From: JAWXCB01 sp034440455
GTDB lineage: Bacteria > Bacteroidota > Bacteroidia > Chitinophagales > CAIOSU01
NCBI GenBank assembly: GCA_034440455.1
Contig: JAWXCB010000008.1
Span: 87,736 to 151,735 of the forward strand
Reading direction: 5' to 3'
DNA length: 64,000 nt
Shown here: positions 32,018 to 40,845 of the stretch, in pieces
Numbering within the stretch: the first letter of the stretch is position 1
How the letters are laid out: each line of letters starts with the position of its first letter
Notes under the pieces: generated by a model
Databases searched by the model: none
What the model saw: the letters and a program-made list of their open reading frames with translations, nothing else
Told to the model about the DNA's origin: nothing
Made by a program: the position numbers and the translations under genes

Positions 32018-32596
32018 ATGGCGGAGGATGCTAAAAATATGTCAGGCGGCTCAGATGTTGTGAGCGAGGAGCCAAAAGAGTCCACAGAATCAACTCCGGG
32101 CAAAGAATTTCGCCTGAAAAGACGCGCTGCCTTTATCCGGCTGAAAGAAGAAATCGTGCAACAGAAAGAAAAGAACACCGACCTGAAAGACAAGTACTTG
32201 CGCCTGCTTGCCGACTTTGACAATTTCAAAAAACGCTCGGCTAAAGAGTGGATTGAGAAGAATAAAGAAGCCGGAAAAGAGGTAATCGTGCCGATGCTCA
32301 CCGTGCTGGATGATTTCGAGCGGGCGTTGCGCACCATGAAAACATCCGACAACATCGAATCTATCCGCGAAGGCTCCGAACTTATTTTCAATAAGCTGAA
32401 AAAAAATCTGGAACAAAAAGGGTTGGAGCCGATGGAATCAATCGGGCAGCCGTTTGACCCCGAACGGCATGATGCCATCACCGAAATACCCGCACAGATG
32501 GAAAATGACAAAGGCAAAGTGATGGACGAAATCGAGCGCGGCTACCTGATCAACGGAAAAATTATCAGACACGCAAAAGTGGTAGTGGGAAAATAA
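32018..32596 (+). CDS. grpE: Nucleotide exchange factor GrpE
   Basis: GrpE releases ADP from DnaK. I chose ATG 32018 (MAEDAKNM); a TTG two codons upstream is possible. The 192-residue product has an acidic N-terminus, a long coiled coil (RLKEEIVQQKEKNTDLKDKY), LADFDNFKKRSAKEW and the C-terminal beta-wing ending LINGKIIRHAKVVVGK. dnaJ follows after a dispersed repeat; dnaK is not in the window. The coil places it in the family beyond doubt. Confidence 0.95.
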   Translation: MAEDAKNMSGGSDVVSEEPKESTESTPGKEFRLKRRAAFIRLKEEIVQQKEKNTDLKDKYLRLLADFDNFKKRSAKEWIEKNKEAGKEVIVPMLTVLDDFERALRTMKTSDNIESIREGSELIFNKLKKNLEQKGLEPMESIGQPFDPERHDAITEIPAQMENDKGKVMDEIERGYLINGKIIRHAKVVVGK

Positions 32597-32604
32597 GTTT
32601 AACC

Positions 32605-32716
32605 CGTCATTGCGAGCCAGGAACGAGCGAAGCAATCCCACGATGATAGAATGATTTTGGGATTGCTTCGGAAAATAGCAAGGGCTGAAGCAAATGGGCT
32701 TTCCCTCGCAATGACG
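32605..32716. repeat. Inverted GTCATTGC-type repeat between grpE and dnaJ
   Basis: The outer arms CGTCATTGCGAG (32605-32616) and CTCGCAATGACG (32705-32716) are a perfect 12-bp inverted repeat. An inner pair, CGAAGCAATCCCA (32628-32640) and TGGGATTGCTTCG (32658-32670), is a perfect 13-bp inverted repeat. Each half follows the GTC, stem ATTGC, loop, stem GCAAT grammar, with GTC outermost. It ends 13 bp before the dnaJ ATG. It could affect readthrough from grpE to dnaJ. Confidence 0.85.
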
Positions 32717-32729
32717 CTGAAGATAAATC

Positions 32730-33917
32730 ATGGCAAAACAAGATTACTACGAAACATTAGGTGTCGGCAAAGACGCTTCTGCGGAAGAAATTAAAAAGTC
32801 TTACCGCAAGGAGGCGCTCAAATACCATCCTGATCGCAACCCCGGCAATAAAGACGCAGAAGAAAAATTCAAGCAGGCTGCTGAGGCTTACGAAATATTA
32901 AGCGACAAAGACAAGCGCGCAAAATACGACCGCTTCGGGCACAACGGTGTGAAAGGCGGTAACGGAGGTGGCGGCTTTTCGGGCGAAGGCATGTCTATGG
33001 ACGACATCTTCTCGCACTTCGGAGATGTGTTTGGCGGAGGAGGTGGTGGCAGTCCCTTTGAGCAGTTTTTTGGCGGCTCGCAGGGCGGCAGACGCGCACA
33101 TGCAGGCGCGCACGGCTCCAATTTGCGCATCAAAGTAAAACTCACCTTGCAAGAAATCGCCACCGGAATAAAAAAGGCGGTGAAGGTAAAAAAAGAAATA
33201 ACCTGCGAAGTGTGCCGCGGAACGGGCGCGAAAGAAGGCTCCTCGCGCAATGCCTGCCACACCTGTCATGGCTCCGGGGTGGTGCGTAAAGTCACCAACA
33301 CCATTCTCGGACAGATGCAAACCAGTTCTACCTGCCCCACCTGTCATGGCGAGGGGCAAACTATTACTGCCAAATGCACCAACTGCCATGGTGAAGGCAA
33401 AACCCACGGAGAAGAAACCATTCATATTGAACTTCCCGCTGGCGTGAATGACGGTATGCAGCTTTCCATGCGCGGCAAGGGAAACGTGGGCAGCCGGGGC
33501 GGACAACCGGGTGATTTAATTATCCTGATTGAAGAAACGCCCGACCCGCATCTGAGGCGCGTCAACAATAGCGACATCGTGTATGACCTCCATCTCAACT
33601 TTGCCGATGCGGCTTTAGGCACCACCGTTGAAGTGCCCACGCTCGATGGCAAAGCAAAAATCAAAATACCCCCCGGCACGCAGGGCGGCAAAATCCTGCG
33701 CCTGAAAGGCAAGGGCATTCCCTCTGTTGAAAGCCGCTACCAGGTGGGCGACCAGCTTGTTGATGTGAACATCTGGACACCCCGCCACCTCACCAAAGAA
33801 GAAGAAGAACTGATGGAAAAGCTGCGCAAGTCGCCCAACTTTCATCCCAACCCCGAAGCAGGCGAGAAGGGCTTCTTTGAAAAATTCAGAGATTTTTTTG
33901 GCGGAGGAGAGGGATGA
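32730..33917 (+). CDS. dnaJ: Chaperone protein DnaJ
   Basis: DnaJ stimulates DnaK ATP hydrolysis and delivers substrates. The 395-residue product is a class A J-protein: J domain with the HPD motif (KYHPDRNPGN), a Gly/Phe-rich linker (FGGGGGGSPFEQFFGG), four zinc-binding CxxCxGxG repeats (CEVCRGTG, CHTCHGSG, CPTCHGEG, CTNCHGEG) and the C-terminal substrate-binding domains. It is downstream of grpE and followed by a lipoprotein gene of unrelated type. Confidence 0.97.
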   Translation: MAKQDYYETLGVGKDASAEEIKKSYRKEALKYHPDRNPGNKDAEEKFKQAAEAYEILSDKDKRAKYDRFGHNGVKGGNGGGGFSGEGMSMDDIFSHFGDVFGGGGGGSPFEQFFGGSQGGRRAHAGAHGSNLRIKVKLTLQEIATGIKKAVKVKKEITCEVCRGTGAKEGSSRNACHTCHGSGVVRKVTNTILGQMQTSSTCPTCHGEGQTITAKCTNCHGEGKTHGEETIHIELPAGVNDGMQLSMRGKGNVGSRGGQPGDLIILIEETPDPHLRRVNNSDIVYDLHLNFADAALGTTVEVPTLDGKAKIKIPPGTQGGKILRLKGKGIPSVESRYQVGDQLVDVNIWTPRHLTKEEEELMEKLRKSPNFHPNPEAGEKGFFEKFRDFFGGGEG

Positions 33918-33989
33918 TTTGACATACAAATGACCTTTTTGTTTTCATTCCACATCCTTTTCTGTCTAAATTGTTCCCACTATTGATTT

Positions 33990-34664
33990 ATGTCTGCCAC
34001 CTCAGTAAAGCGAATTCGTTATTCTCCAAGATTTCTGCTGGGACTATTTTTTATTGGATTTGTTTTTGCCTGCGAAAAAACTCTTGAAGAAAACCCGCAT
34101 CAAAAAGAAAAATTTCAAATGAAAGCGGGTGCAGTTGACTCTGCGGAATATTATTTTCAGCCCGATTATACTTTTCAGAAGATAATTGATACCTGTTTTG
34201 GTTATCGGGATTCACTATTAATAGATTTAAACAGGGATAGCATTCATGATTTGGCAGTTATATGGACTAAAGCTGTTCTTTCCCTACAGATTAGTTGCTG
34301 TCCACAAGATTCAGGCTGGGAGTGTTTTCCAACTTTGATGGACTACAAATGGATTAATCTTCTAAATCCTGATTTGCAAATCGCATCCAACAGAATAGAC
34401 TTTAGCGGACTTTCAGAGAATTTTATTCAACCATTAAATTCCAATGATACTATTAATGATAATCTAAATTGGAGTTCATTTCGGGCTCAATATATCTTCC
34501 GAGGTTCAAACTATTATATAGAACCAACAGGATATTGGGGGAATCAAACCCATTTTGCAGGAGTAAGACTTTTGGAGCCAAATGATACCTTATACGGTTG
34601 GATAAGAATTAATCCGGATTCAACTCTCAGAGTCATTGATTTTGCTTTTGAAGGAGGTAGATAA
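33990..34664 (+). CDS. Putative lipoprotein of unknown function
   Basis: A 224-residue protein. Its N-terminus (RFLLGLFFIGFVFACEK) is a lipoprotein-type signal with a cysteine, so it should be membrane-attached. The mature part contains SLLIDLNRDSIHDLAV, which resembles FG-GAP-like calcium-binding repeats, but the rest is not recognised. It looks more AT-rich than the flanking dnaJ and ABC genes, which could reflect transfer or weak constraint. It stands alone. Confidence 0.7.
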   Translation: MSATSVKRIRYSPRFLLGLFFIGFVFACEKTLEENPHQKEKFQMKAGAVDSAEYYFQPDYTFQKIIDTCFGYRDSLLIDLNRDSIHDLAVIWTKAVLSLQISCCPQDSGWECFPTLMDYKWINLLNPDLQIASNRIDFSGLSENFIQPLNSNDTINDNLNWSSFRAQYIFRGSNYYIEPTGYWGNQTHFAGVRLLEPNDTLYGWIRINPDSTLRVIDFAFEGGR

Positions 34665-34739
34665 TCACCACCCCACCTAAGTCATACGCTACGAAAGATG
34701 CCGTTATGTAAAGGAAATCAGTACGCGCCAAATAACAGT

Positions 34740-34824
34740 AATAAGTTGTAAGTGAATAGCTGATTTATCTTCAACAACTTATTACTTACAACTTATTACT
34801 TACAACTTACGACTTACAACTTAA
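34740..34824. repeat. 14-bp tandem repeat with inverted partner upstream of the ABC transporter genes
   Basis: CAACTTATTACTTA starts at 34775 and 34789, CAACTTACGACTTA at 34803, and CAACTTAA at 34817. A 14-bp inverted partner, AATAAGTTGTAAGT, lies at 34740-34753 and pairs perfectly with 34784-34797. The array runs directly into the -7 element at 34822-34829. Confidence 0.85.
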
Positions 34825-34829
34825 CTTTG
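34822..34829 (+). promoter_or_regulatory. -7 element TAACTTTG of the ABC transporter operon
   Basis: TAACTTTG is an exact TAnnTTTG match, 10 bp before the ATG at 34840, so the transcript may be nearly leaderless. The CAACTTA tandem units abut it. Confidence 0.5.
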
Positions 34830-34839
34830 CCTCCCCCTT

Positions 34840-35739
34840 ATGGCAATCCTTTCCCTGCAAAACATCAATAAATCGTTTGGCGATAAAAAAGCCAACGATA
34901 ATATTTCGCTTGAGGTAAGGGAAAATTCCATTTTCGGAATGCTGGGACCGAATGGCGCGGGCAAAACCACACTCATCCGCATCATCACGAATATTATGGT
35001 GGCTGATTCGGGCAGCATCACGCTAAACGGTCAGCCGTTGGGGCGCGCGCACAATGAACTCATCGGCTACATGCCCGAAGAGCGCGGGCTGTATAAAAAG
35101 ATGAAGGTGGGCGAACATCTGATTTATCTGGCGCGGCTGAAAAACCTGTCGAAGAAGGTGGCGAAAGAGAAGGTGAATTTCTGGCTGGAAAAATTCAACA
35201 TCACCGATTGGTATGAGAAGCGCGTGGAAGAACTTTCAAAAGGGATGCAGCAAAAGGTGCAGTTTATCGCAACGGTGATTAACGACCCGAAGCTGCTGAT
35301 TCTTGATGAGCCGTTTTCGGGATTAGACCCGATAAACACAAATTTGCTGAAAGATGAAATCCAGGAGTTGAAGCGCAAAGGCACGGCTATTATTTTCTCC
35401 ACGCACCGCATGGAGCAGGTGGAAGAAATCTGTGAAGACATTGCCCTCATCAACAACGGACGCAATATTCTGAGCGGAAGCGTGCGCGACATCCGCGAGC
35501 GGTTTAAGGAAAATTTGTTCAGCATCAGCTACAAAGGCGCATTGCCTGAATTGAATGGCAGGCTCAACATCGTGCAGCAGAAAGACCATGAGCTAATTAT
35601 TAAAATGGAGAGCGGGCAATCGCCAAATGATGCGCTGAAATATTGCATCGAGCATCATATTGAGGTGCATGGGTTCAAAGAAATTTTGCCTGCAATCAAC
35701 GAGATTTTTATAAAGGAAGTGCAAAAATCAAATGGGTAA
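34840..35739 (+). CDS. ABC-2 type exporter, ATP-binding protein (NatA-like)
   Basis: A 299-residue ATPase subunit. Walker A is GPNGAGKTTLI, the signature ELSKGMQQKVQF, Walker B LLILDEPFSGLDP, and the switch histidine lies in FSTHRMEQVEE. It overlaps the permease gene by 8 bp and is co-transcribed. NatA-type subunits drive export of sodium or hydrophobic compounds; the substrate here is unknown. Confidence 0.93.
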   Translation: MAILSLQNINKSFGDKKANDNISLEVRENSIFGMLGPNGAGKTTLIRIITNIMVADSGSITLNGQPLGRAHNELIGYMPEERGLYKKMKVGEHLIYLARLKNLSKKVAKEKVNFWLEKFNITDWYEKRVEELSKGMQQKVQFIATVINDPKLLILDEPFSGLDPINTNLLKDEIQELKRKGTAIIFSTHRMEQVEEICEDIALINNGRNILSGSVRDIRERFKENLFSISYKGALPELNGRLNIVQQKDHELIIKMESGQSPNDALKYCIEHHIEVHGFKEILPAINEIFIKEVQKSNG

Positions 35740-37039
35740 AATCTGGCTCATCATCCAGCGGGAATATCTGACGCGCGTGAAGAAAACTTCCTTCATCGTC
35801 ACCACGCTGCTTGCGCCTGCGGGGTTTGCGCTGTTTTTTATCGGGGTGGTTTTCCTTTCAAGCTATGGCGAAAGCAAAAAGCGCATCGTGGTGCTCGATG
35901 ACAGCGGCTATTTCAAAAATAAATTCGCTGACGACAATTCGCTTTACTTTTTCTTCAGCGATTCTAATTTCTTGTGGCTCGAAAAAAATTATGCTTCGCT
36001 CAAGTATGACGGCATTCTGCTTATTCCGCCTGTCACTGATTTAAATAATCCGCGCGGCATTCAATATCGCTCCGATAAGCAACTTGGCATCAAGGCAAAA
36101 GATTACATCGAAAAACAAATCGCCAAAGTATTGCGCGAGAAAAAAATCGAGGAGGCGCAGATTGACAAGAGCGTTCTGAAAAATCTGGAGAACACCAAAG
36201 TGAGTCTGGAGAACATCGTGTATGGCGCGGAAGGCGAAAAAACAGGCGACACGCTCATTGCCACTGCGCTCGGCTACATGATGGGCTTTGTGATTTACAT
36301 GGTGCTGTTTATCTATGGCGCCATGGTAATGAAAGGCGTGATGGAAGAAAAGACAAGCCGCATCATCGAAGTGATGGCATCATCGGTGCGTCCGTTTCAA
36401 CTGATGATGGGAAAAATCATCGGCATAGGCGCAGTGGGACTGACGCAGTTTATCCTCTGGGCTATTCTTATCGGCTTTGTGTATATGATTTTGGGAATTG
36501 TGTTCGCAGGTCAGCTTGCAGACATGCAGCAATTCACCATGAACCCTGAGATGGCGCCCACGCCTGACCAATATGAAGTTGCAATGGCGCTCACAAGCTG
36601 GGAGAATATTCCATTGATGAAGTTGTTTTTCTTTTTCCTGTTTTATTTTCTTGGCGGCTATCTGATTTACGGAGCGCTGTATGCCGCGCTTGGTTCTGCC
36701 ACGAATGATGAAGGCGATTCGCAATCGCTTTCCGTAATCATTTCCCTTCCGATTGTGCTTTCCATCTTCATCATGATGTCGGCAATCCAGGAGCCTGACA
36801 GCGCTTTGGCAATCTGGGCTTCCATCATCCCGTTCACCGCACCGATTGTGATGCCTGCGCGGATTCCCTTCGGACCGGATACGTGGCAAATCGTTGCTTC
36901 GATGATTTCAGTAGTTCTTGGATTCGTTTTCACAACATGGATAGCTGCAAAAATTTATCGCACCGGCATTTTGATGTACGGGAAAAAGGTTACGCTAAAA
37001 GAACTTGCTAAGTGGGTTGTTCAGTCTGATGCCTTCTAA
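35732..37039 (+). CDS. ABC-2 type exporter, permease subunit (NatB-like)
   Basis: A 435-residue membrane protein. It has an N-terminal membrane helix (FIVTTLLAPAGFALFFIGVV), a periplasmic region of about 150 residues with LLIPPVTDLNNPRG, and a cluster of five or six further membrane helices with the ABC-2 motif TSRIIEVMASSVRPFQLMMGK. It overlaps the ATPase gene. The substrate cannot be told from the sequence. Confidence 0.92.
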   Translation: MGKIWLIIQREYLTRVKKTSFIVTTLLAPAGFALFFIGVVFLSSYGESKKRIVVLDDSGYFKNKFADDNSLYFFFSDSNFLWLEKNYASLKYDGILLIPPVTDLNNPRGIQYRSDKQLGIKAKDYIEKQIAKVLREKKIEEAQIDKSVLKNLENTKVSLENIVYGAEGEKTGDTLIATALGYMMGFVIYMVLFIYGAMVMKGVMEEKTSRIIEVMASSVRPFQLMMGKIIGIGAVGLTQFILWAILIGFVYMILGIVFAGQLADMQQFTMNPEMAPTPDQYEVAMALTSWENIPLMKLFFFFLFYFLGGYLIYGALYAALGSATNDEGDSQSLSVIISLPIVLSIFIMMSAIQEPDSALAIWASIIPFTAPIVMPARIPFGPDTWQIVASMISVVLGFVFTTWIAAKIYRTGILMYGKKVTLKELAKWVVQSDAF

Positions 37040-37050
37040 AACCGAAACGC

Positions 37051-37656
37051 ATGTCAAACGAACGCAAAAGAATTTTCCTGCCGTTCAAGAATCAAATTGA
37101 AATTCCGCCTGTGTTTTATGCTGACGCAACAGGCGAGCCGTTTAAAAACTGCGTGATGTGCGGCAAGAATGTTTTAGAGCCAGGTACGCATTACATGATT
37201 GAAAAAGCGATGCGCTATGATAAAAAGAATGACATTACGGAAACGCTGATTGAGTATGCCATTTGCACAGAATGTCATGGAAAAATTGCAGCCAATCTTT
37301 CAAAAGAATCCATGGAGCGGCTCGGAGATTATTTTGCAAACAATGTTGACCTTTCCTCACGCATGACTCTGTTGATGGAAGGCAAAACAGATGTAAACGA
37401 ATGGCTCTCTAAGTGCGCAGTGAAAGGCAAGGCGCTGAATGATTGTGCTGAATACCAGATTTGCTGCGCATGTGAAGGAAGCAATATGTTGTTGTCGCAT
37501 ACGCCTCTGATGTTCAGTGATGTCGCAATGGAAGAGATGCAGGGATTGCTCTCCGCACAAACCAAAGAAGAACTTGACCGCTTCCGCGATGAGTTTCTCG
37601 GCATCCCGCCAGAGTGGAGAGAACTGCTGAAAGACCGCGCACTTATTTTTGTATAG
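37051..37656 (+). CDS. Conserved hypothetical cytoplasmic protein with several CxxC pairs
   Basis: A 201-residue protein with no recognised domain. It has CVMCGK near residue 30, CTECHG in the middle, and CCACEGS further on, a pattern suggesting zinc ribbons. The first half reads IEIPPVFYADATGEPFKNC. It lies between the ABC permease (11 bp away) and terC, so it may be in the same transcript. Function unknown. Confidence 0.75.
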   Translation: MSNERKRIFLPFKNQIEIPPVFYADATGEPFKNCVMCGKNVLEPGTHYMIEKAMRYDKKNDITETLIEYAICTECHGKIAANLSKESMERLGDYFANNVDLSSRMTLLMEGKTDVNEWLSKCAVKGKALNDCAEYQICCACEGSNMLLSHTPLMFSDVAMEEMQGLLSAQTKEELDRFRDEFLGIPPEWRELLKDRALIFV

Positions 37657-37692
37657 AATCGGTTTATTTTCGCACTCACATTTATTTCATCA

Positions 37693-38454
37693 ATGGATTT
37701 ATCAGCACTCTTTACCCCCGAAGCGCTCATCAGCCTTGTCACGCTCACATTTCTGGAAATTGTATTGGGCGTTGACAATATCATCTTCATTTCCATCATT
37801 ACCAACAAATTACCACAAGCGCAACAACCGCGCGCACGATTTATCGGGTTATCCTTAGCATTAGTTTTCAGGATATTGTTGCTGATGGGCATCTCTTATA
37901 TCGTAAAGTTTACTGCTCCGATTTTTGAACTTCCTTTTACAGCATTCCTGAGCAGTGTGGGAATACAACATGCCCAGGAAACGGCAGAAATAAGCGGCAG
38001 AGATATTATTTTATTCTTCGGAGGATTGTTTCTGATTGCAAAAAGCATTTCTGAATTGCACGGCAAAGTAGCGGGGCACGAAGCACACAACAAGACGGTT
38101 AAAGCTGCTACTTTCGGCTCCATCTTAGTGCAGATTGTATTGATTGATATGGTGTTTTCATTCGATTCAATTTTAACAGCAGTGGGCTTGTCAAATCAAA
38201 TTCCGATTATGATTGCGGCAGTGGTTATTTCCATTCTCACTATGATGCTGTTTTCCAGCGCCATCAGCAATTTTGTAAACAAGCATATCACCTTGCAGGT
38301 ATTGGCACTTACGTTTTTAGTGCTGATCGGCTTTATGCTGATGATTGAAGCCTTTGCCTATCATGTACCCAAAGGCTATATCTATTTCGCTATCTTCTTC
38401 TCGCTTGCGGTAGAGGTGTTGAATTTGCGGATACGGAAAAAATCAGCGGAATGA
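37693..38454 (+). CDS. TerC-family integral membrane protein
   Basis: A 253-residue protein with about seven membrane helices. The TerC signatures are LEIVLGVDNIIFISIITNKL with the membrane aspartate and QIVLIDMVFSFDSILTAVGL. TerC proteins are linked to metal ion (Mn) export and tellurite resistance. The length is that of the YkoY/TerC short type without CBS domains. It starts 36 bp after the zinc-ribbon gene. Confidence 0.93.
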   Translation: MDLSALFTPEALISLVTLTFLEIVLGVDNIIFISIITNKLPQAQQPRARFIGLSLALVFRILLLMGISYIVKFTAPIFELPFTAFLSSVGIQHAQETAEISGRDIILFFGGLFLIAKSISELHGKVAGHEAHNKTVKAATFGSILVQIVLIDMVFSFDSILTAVGLSNQIPIMIAAVVISILTMMLFSSAISNFVNKHITLQVLALTFLVLIGFMLMIEAFAYHVPKGYIYFAIFFSLAVEVLNLRIRKKSAE

Positions 38455-38543
38455 TTTCATGCAGAATTAACGTCAGATTATTTTTTATTTACCAAAATTT
38501 TTCTATTTGCGGTATTATTTTTTAACCCCATAAATAGTTACCT

Positions 38544-38747
38544 ATGAAAAAACTTGTTCCGGTAGTGGCTCTGTTTGCAGTGCTCAGTTTGGCATCCTGC
38601 AAAAAAGATTACGTGTGTTCCTGCACAGTTTTAGGAATAACAACGAAGACTACGATTCCTGACACAAAGAAGGGCGATGCAGAAGATGCATGCGATGCTT
38701 CTGACACCGCTGCACAGGTTGCAGGCGGTAGTTGCGAGTTGGAATAA
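38544..38747 (+). CDS. Small lipoprotein of unknown function
   Basis: A 67-residue lipoprotein. MKKLVPVVALFAVLSLASC is a typical signal with lipobox LASC. The mature part contains four further cysteines (VCSCTVLG, DACDAS, GGSCELE) and may be disulfide-bonded. It is followed by a strong hairpin terminator at 38769-38803 that could also serve the convergent gene. Confidence 0.8.
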   Translation: MKKLVPVVALFAVLSLASCKKDYVCSCTVLGITTKTTIPDTKKGDAEDACDASDTAAQVAGGSCELE

Positions 38748-38768
38748 TCCTATTTGAAACTGATTTTA

Positions 38769-38810
38769 AAAACCGCTGTTCTCGGTCTGAGAACAGCGGT
38801 TTTCTTTTTT
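38769..38810. terminator. Strong bidirectional terminator hairpin
   Basis: AAAACCGCTGTTCTC (38769-38783) pairs perfectly with GAGAACAGCGGTTTT (38789-38803), 15 bp with a 5-nt loop. A T-rich run follows on the plus strand, and the matching A-rich run before the hairpin gives T on the minus strand. It lies between the small lipoprotein and the convergent nitronate monooxygenase gene. Confidence 0.93.
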
Positions 38811-38828
38811 GCTCGAAAGGATGTAGCG

Positions 38829-39770
38829 TCAGAGTTTAGCTACTTGATGTTTCATCATTAAAAACTCTTCCAAAATCTCCTTTAAAATTTGCGCAGCAGG
38901 TTTCACGTCATTTATCATCGCAGCGACTTGCCCGATTTCCAATTCGCCTTCCTCCAAATCTCCTTCATACATTCCTTTTTTCGCCCTCGCTCTTCCAAGC
39001 AGTTGAGCAAGTTCTTCCCGCGAAGCTCCTCGCAATTCTGCCTCCTGCACTTGCTGAAAGAATTTATTTTTAATCAATCGGACAGGAACAAGTTGTTTCA
39101 TCGTCAACAACGTGTCGCCTTCTTTCGCCTCCACAATTTTGTTTTTGAAATTGATATGTCCGGATGATTCTTCGCTTGCAGCGAAGCGCGAACCTACTTG
39201 TACGCCTTCTGCTCCGAGTGCAAAAGCAGCCAGCATCGCGCGTCCCGAAGAAATTCCGCCCGCAGCTATCAATGGAAGTTGAACCGCATCACGTACCATC
39301 GGAATTAGCACCATCGTAGTTGTTTCTTCGCGCCCGTTGTGACCGCCTGCTTCAAAACCCTCTGCTACGATTGCATCTACGCCAACCTCTTCACACTTCT
39401 TCGCAAACTTTACGCTTGACACGACATGCACAACGGTGATTCCCTTTTGCTTCAGCGTCTTCGTCCATACGTTTGGATTTCCTGCTGAGGTGAAAACGAT
39501 TTTCACTCCTTCATCCATAATGATTTGCATGTGCTGGTCAATCGCGGGATACATCAGCGGAACATTCACGCCAAAAGGTTTGTCGGTCGCTGCCTTGCAC
39601 TTGCGAATGTGGTCACGCAAAATGTCGGGATACATGGAGCCAGAGCCAATAATACCGAGTCCGCCCGCGTTGCTTACCGCTGAAGCAAGCTCCCAGCCTG
39701 AACACCAAATCATACCCGCCTGGATAATGGGATATTGAATTTTGAATAATTCAGTGATGCGGTTAGTCAT
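38829..39770 (-). CDS. Nitronate monooxygenase (2-nitropropane dioxygenase family)
   Basis: A 313-residue FMN-binding TIM-barrel protein. The family features are QYPIIQAGMIWCSGWELASAVSNAGGLGIIGSG at the N-terminus, VVHVVSSVKFAKKCEEVGVDAIVAEGFEAGGHNG with the catalytic histidine, and ALGAEGVQVGSRFAASEE. The fold also covers enoyl-ACP reductase FabK, which would be an alternative. The gene starts 9 bp after the nucleotidyltransferase stop, so the two are likely co-transcribed. Confidence 0.88.
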   Translation of the reverse strand: MTNRITELFKIQYPIIQAGMIWCSGWELASAVSNAGGLGIIGSGSMYPDILRDHIRKCKAATDKPFGVNVPLMYPAIDQHMQIIMDEGVKIVFTSAGNPNVWTKTLKQKGITVVHVVSSVKFAKKCEEVGVDAIVAEGFEAGGHNGREETTTMVLIPMVRDAVQLPLIAAGGISSGRAMLAAFALGAEGVQVGSRFAASEESSGHINFKNKIVEAKEGDTLLTMKQLVPVRLIKNKFFQQVQEAELRGASREELAQLLGRARAKKGMYEGDLEEGELEIGQVAAMINDVKPAAQILKEILEEFLMMKHQVAKL

Positions 39771-39779
39771 CGCGAAGCA

Positions 39780-40793
39780 TCAGGCTTTTTTCTTCTCTCC
39801 GCTGAAATCTATCTCGGTATTATCGCCAATATTAAGCGACTGTTTGGAACCGGTTACGCGCGTATCGCTTCCGATAATGGAATTGGTGAGCCGCACATTA
39901 TTGAGGTTTGCAAAATCCCCAATGATAGAGTTGCTGACAATTGAGGCATCTACGGAAGCATTTTCGCCAATGGTCACAAATGGACCTATTATGGAGTTCA
40001 TCAGCTTTGTTCCTTTTGCAATAGTTACCGGCTGAATCAGAATAGAATTTTGCAACATCTCTTTATCCACAGGAACATACTCGGTGCCCTTCAGCAGTTT
40101 CGCATTCGTTTCCAGCAGAATTTCCATCTTGCCGCAGTCATACCAGTTGTCAACACGGAAACTGTCGAACTCAACACCCTTTCCCATCATGAGCATGATG
40201 GCATCCGTAAGATGAATTTCTTCGCCTTCCTTCATTTCTTTTTCTACTAACTGACTCAGCATTTCAAACAGTAGTTTCGATTCTTTGATTTTGTAAACGC
40301 CCACAAGCGCCATGTTTGACTTCGGAAACTTCGGCTTCTCCACCAGCCCCGCAATTTTCCCTTTGCTGTCAAATTCCACCACGCCAAAGTCACGCGGGTC
40401 ATCCACCTTGCGCACACCCAAAGTTGATTTAGGCGATTTCAATACCTCTGATAAATCTACTTTCACAATTGTATCACCCAGCACAATCAGAATTTCTTCA
40501 TCAGGCTTCACAAAACTTTTTGTCGTCCAAATTGCGTGACCCACGCCCAGTCTGTCAGCCTGCACTGCATAGTCGGCTTTGATTTGCGGATATTTTGAAT
40601 CAACGTGGTCTTTAATTTTTTCACCGAGATAGCCCACCACAAAAACGAATTCATTCAACCCAACTTCCAGCAACTGGTCAATGATAAAATCGAGAATACG
40701 TTTTCCGGCTACCGGGATGAGCGCTTTAGGTTGTGTGTAAGTGAGGGGTCTGAGTTTGGTTCCTGCGCCAGCAACGGGGATAATTACTTTCAT
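39780..40793 (-). CDS. Sugar nucleotidyltransferase with left-handed beta-helix tail
   Basis: A 337-residue enzyme of the NDP-sugar pyrophosphorylase group. The N-terminal signature is PVAGAGTKLRPLTYTQPKALIPVAG, and GHAIWTTKSFV and VVEFDSKGKIAGLVEKPK follow. After about residue 230 come hexapeptide repeats (SILIQPVTIAKGTKLM, SIIGPFVTIGENASV, SNSIIGDFANL) forming a beta-helix. The product may be dTDP- or UDP-glucose, or GDP-mannose; the substrate cannot be chosen. It is likely a surface polysaccharide precursor enzyme. Confidence 0.92.
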   Translation of the reverse strand: MKVIIPVAGAGTKLRPLTYTQPKALIPVAGKRILDFIIDQLLEVGLNEFVFVVGYLGEKIKDHVDSKYPQIKADYAVQADRLGVGHAIWTTKSFVKPDEEILIVLGDTIVKVDLSEVLKSPKSTLGVRKVDDPRDFGVVEFDSKGKIAGLVEKPKFPKSNMALVGVYKIKESKLLFEMLSQLVEKEMKEGEEIHLTDAIMLMMGKGVEFDSFRVDNWYDCGKMEILLETNAKLLKGTEYVPVDKEMLQNSILIQPVTIAKGTKLMNSIIGPFVTIGENASVDASIVSNSIIGDFANLNNVRLTNSIIGSDTRVTGSKQSLNIGDNTEIDFSGEKKKA

Positions 40794-40845
40794 AAAATAG
40801 CTTGGCTAAATTAGTGAAAAGAGTTCTGTGAAATAGATGTTGATG

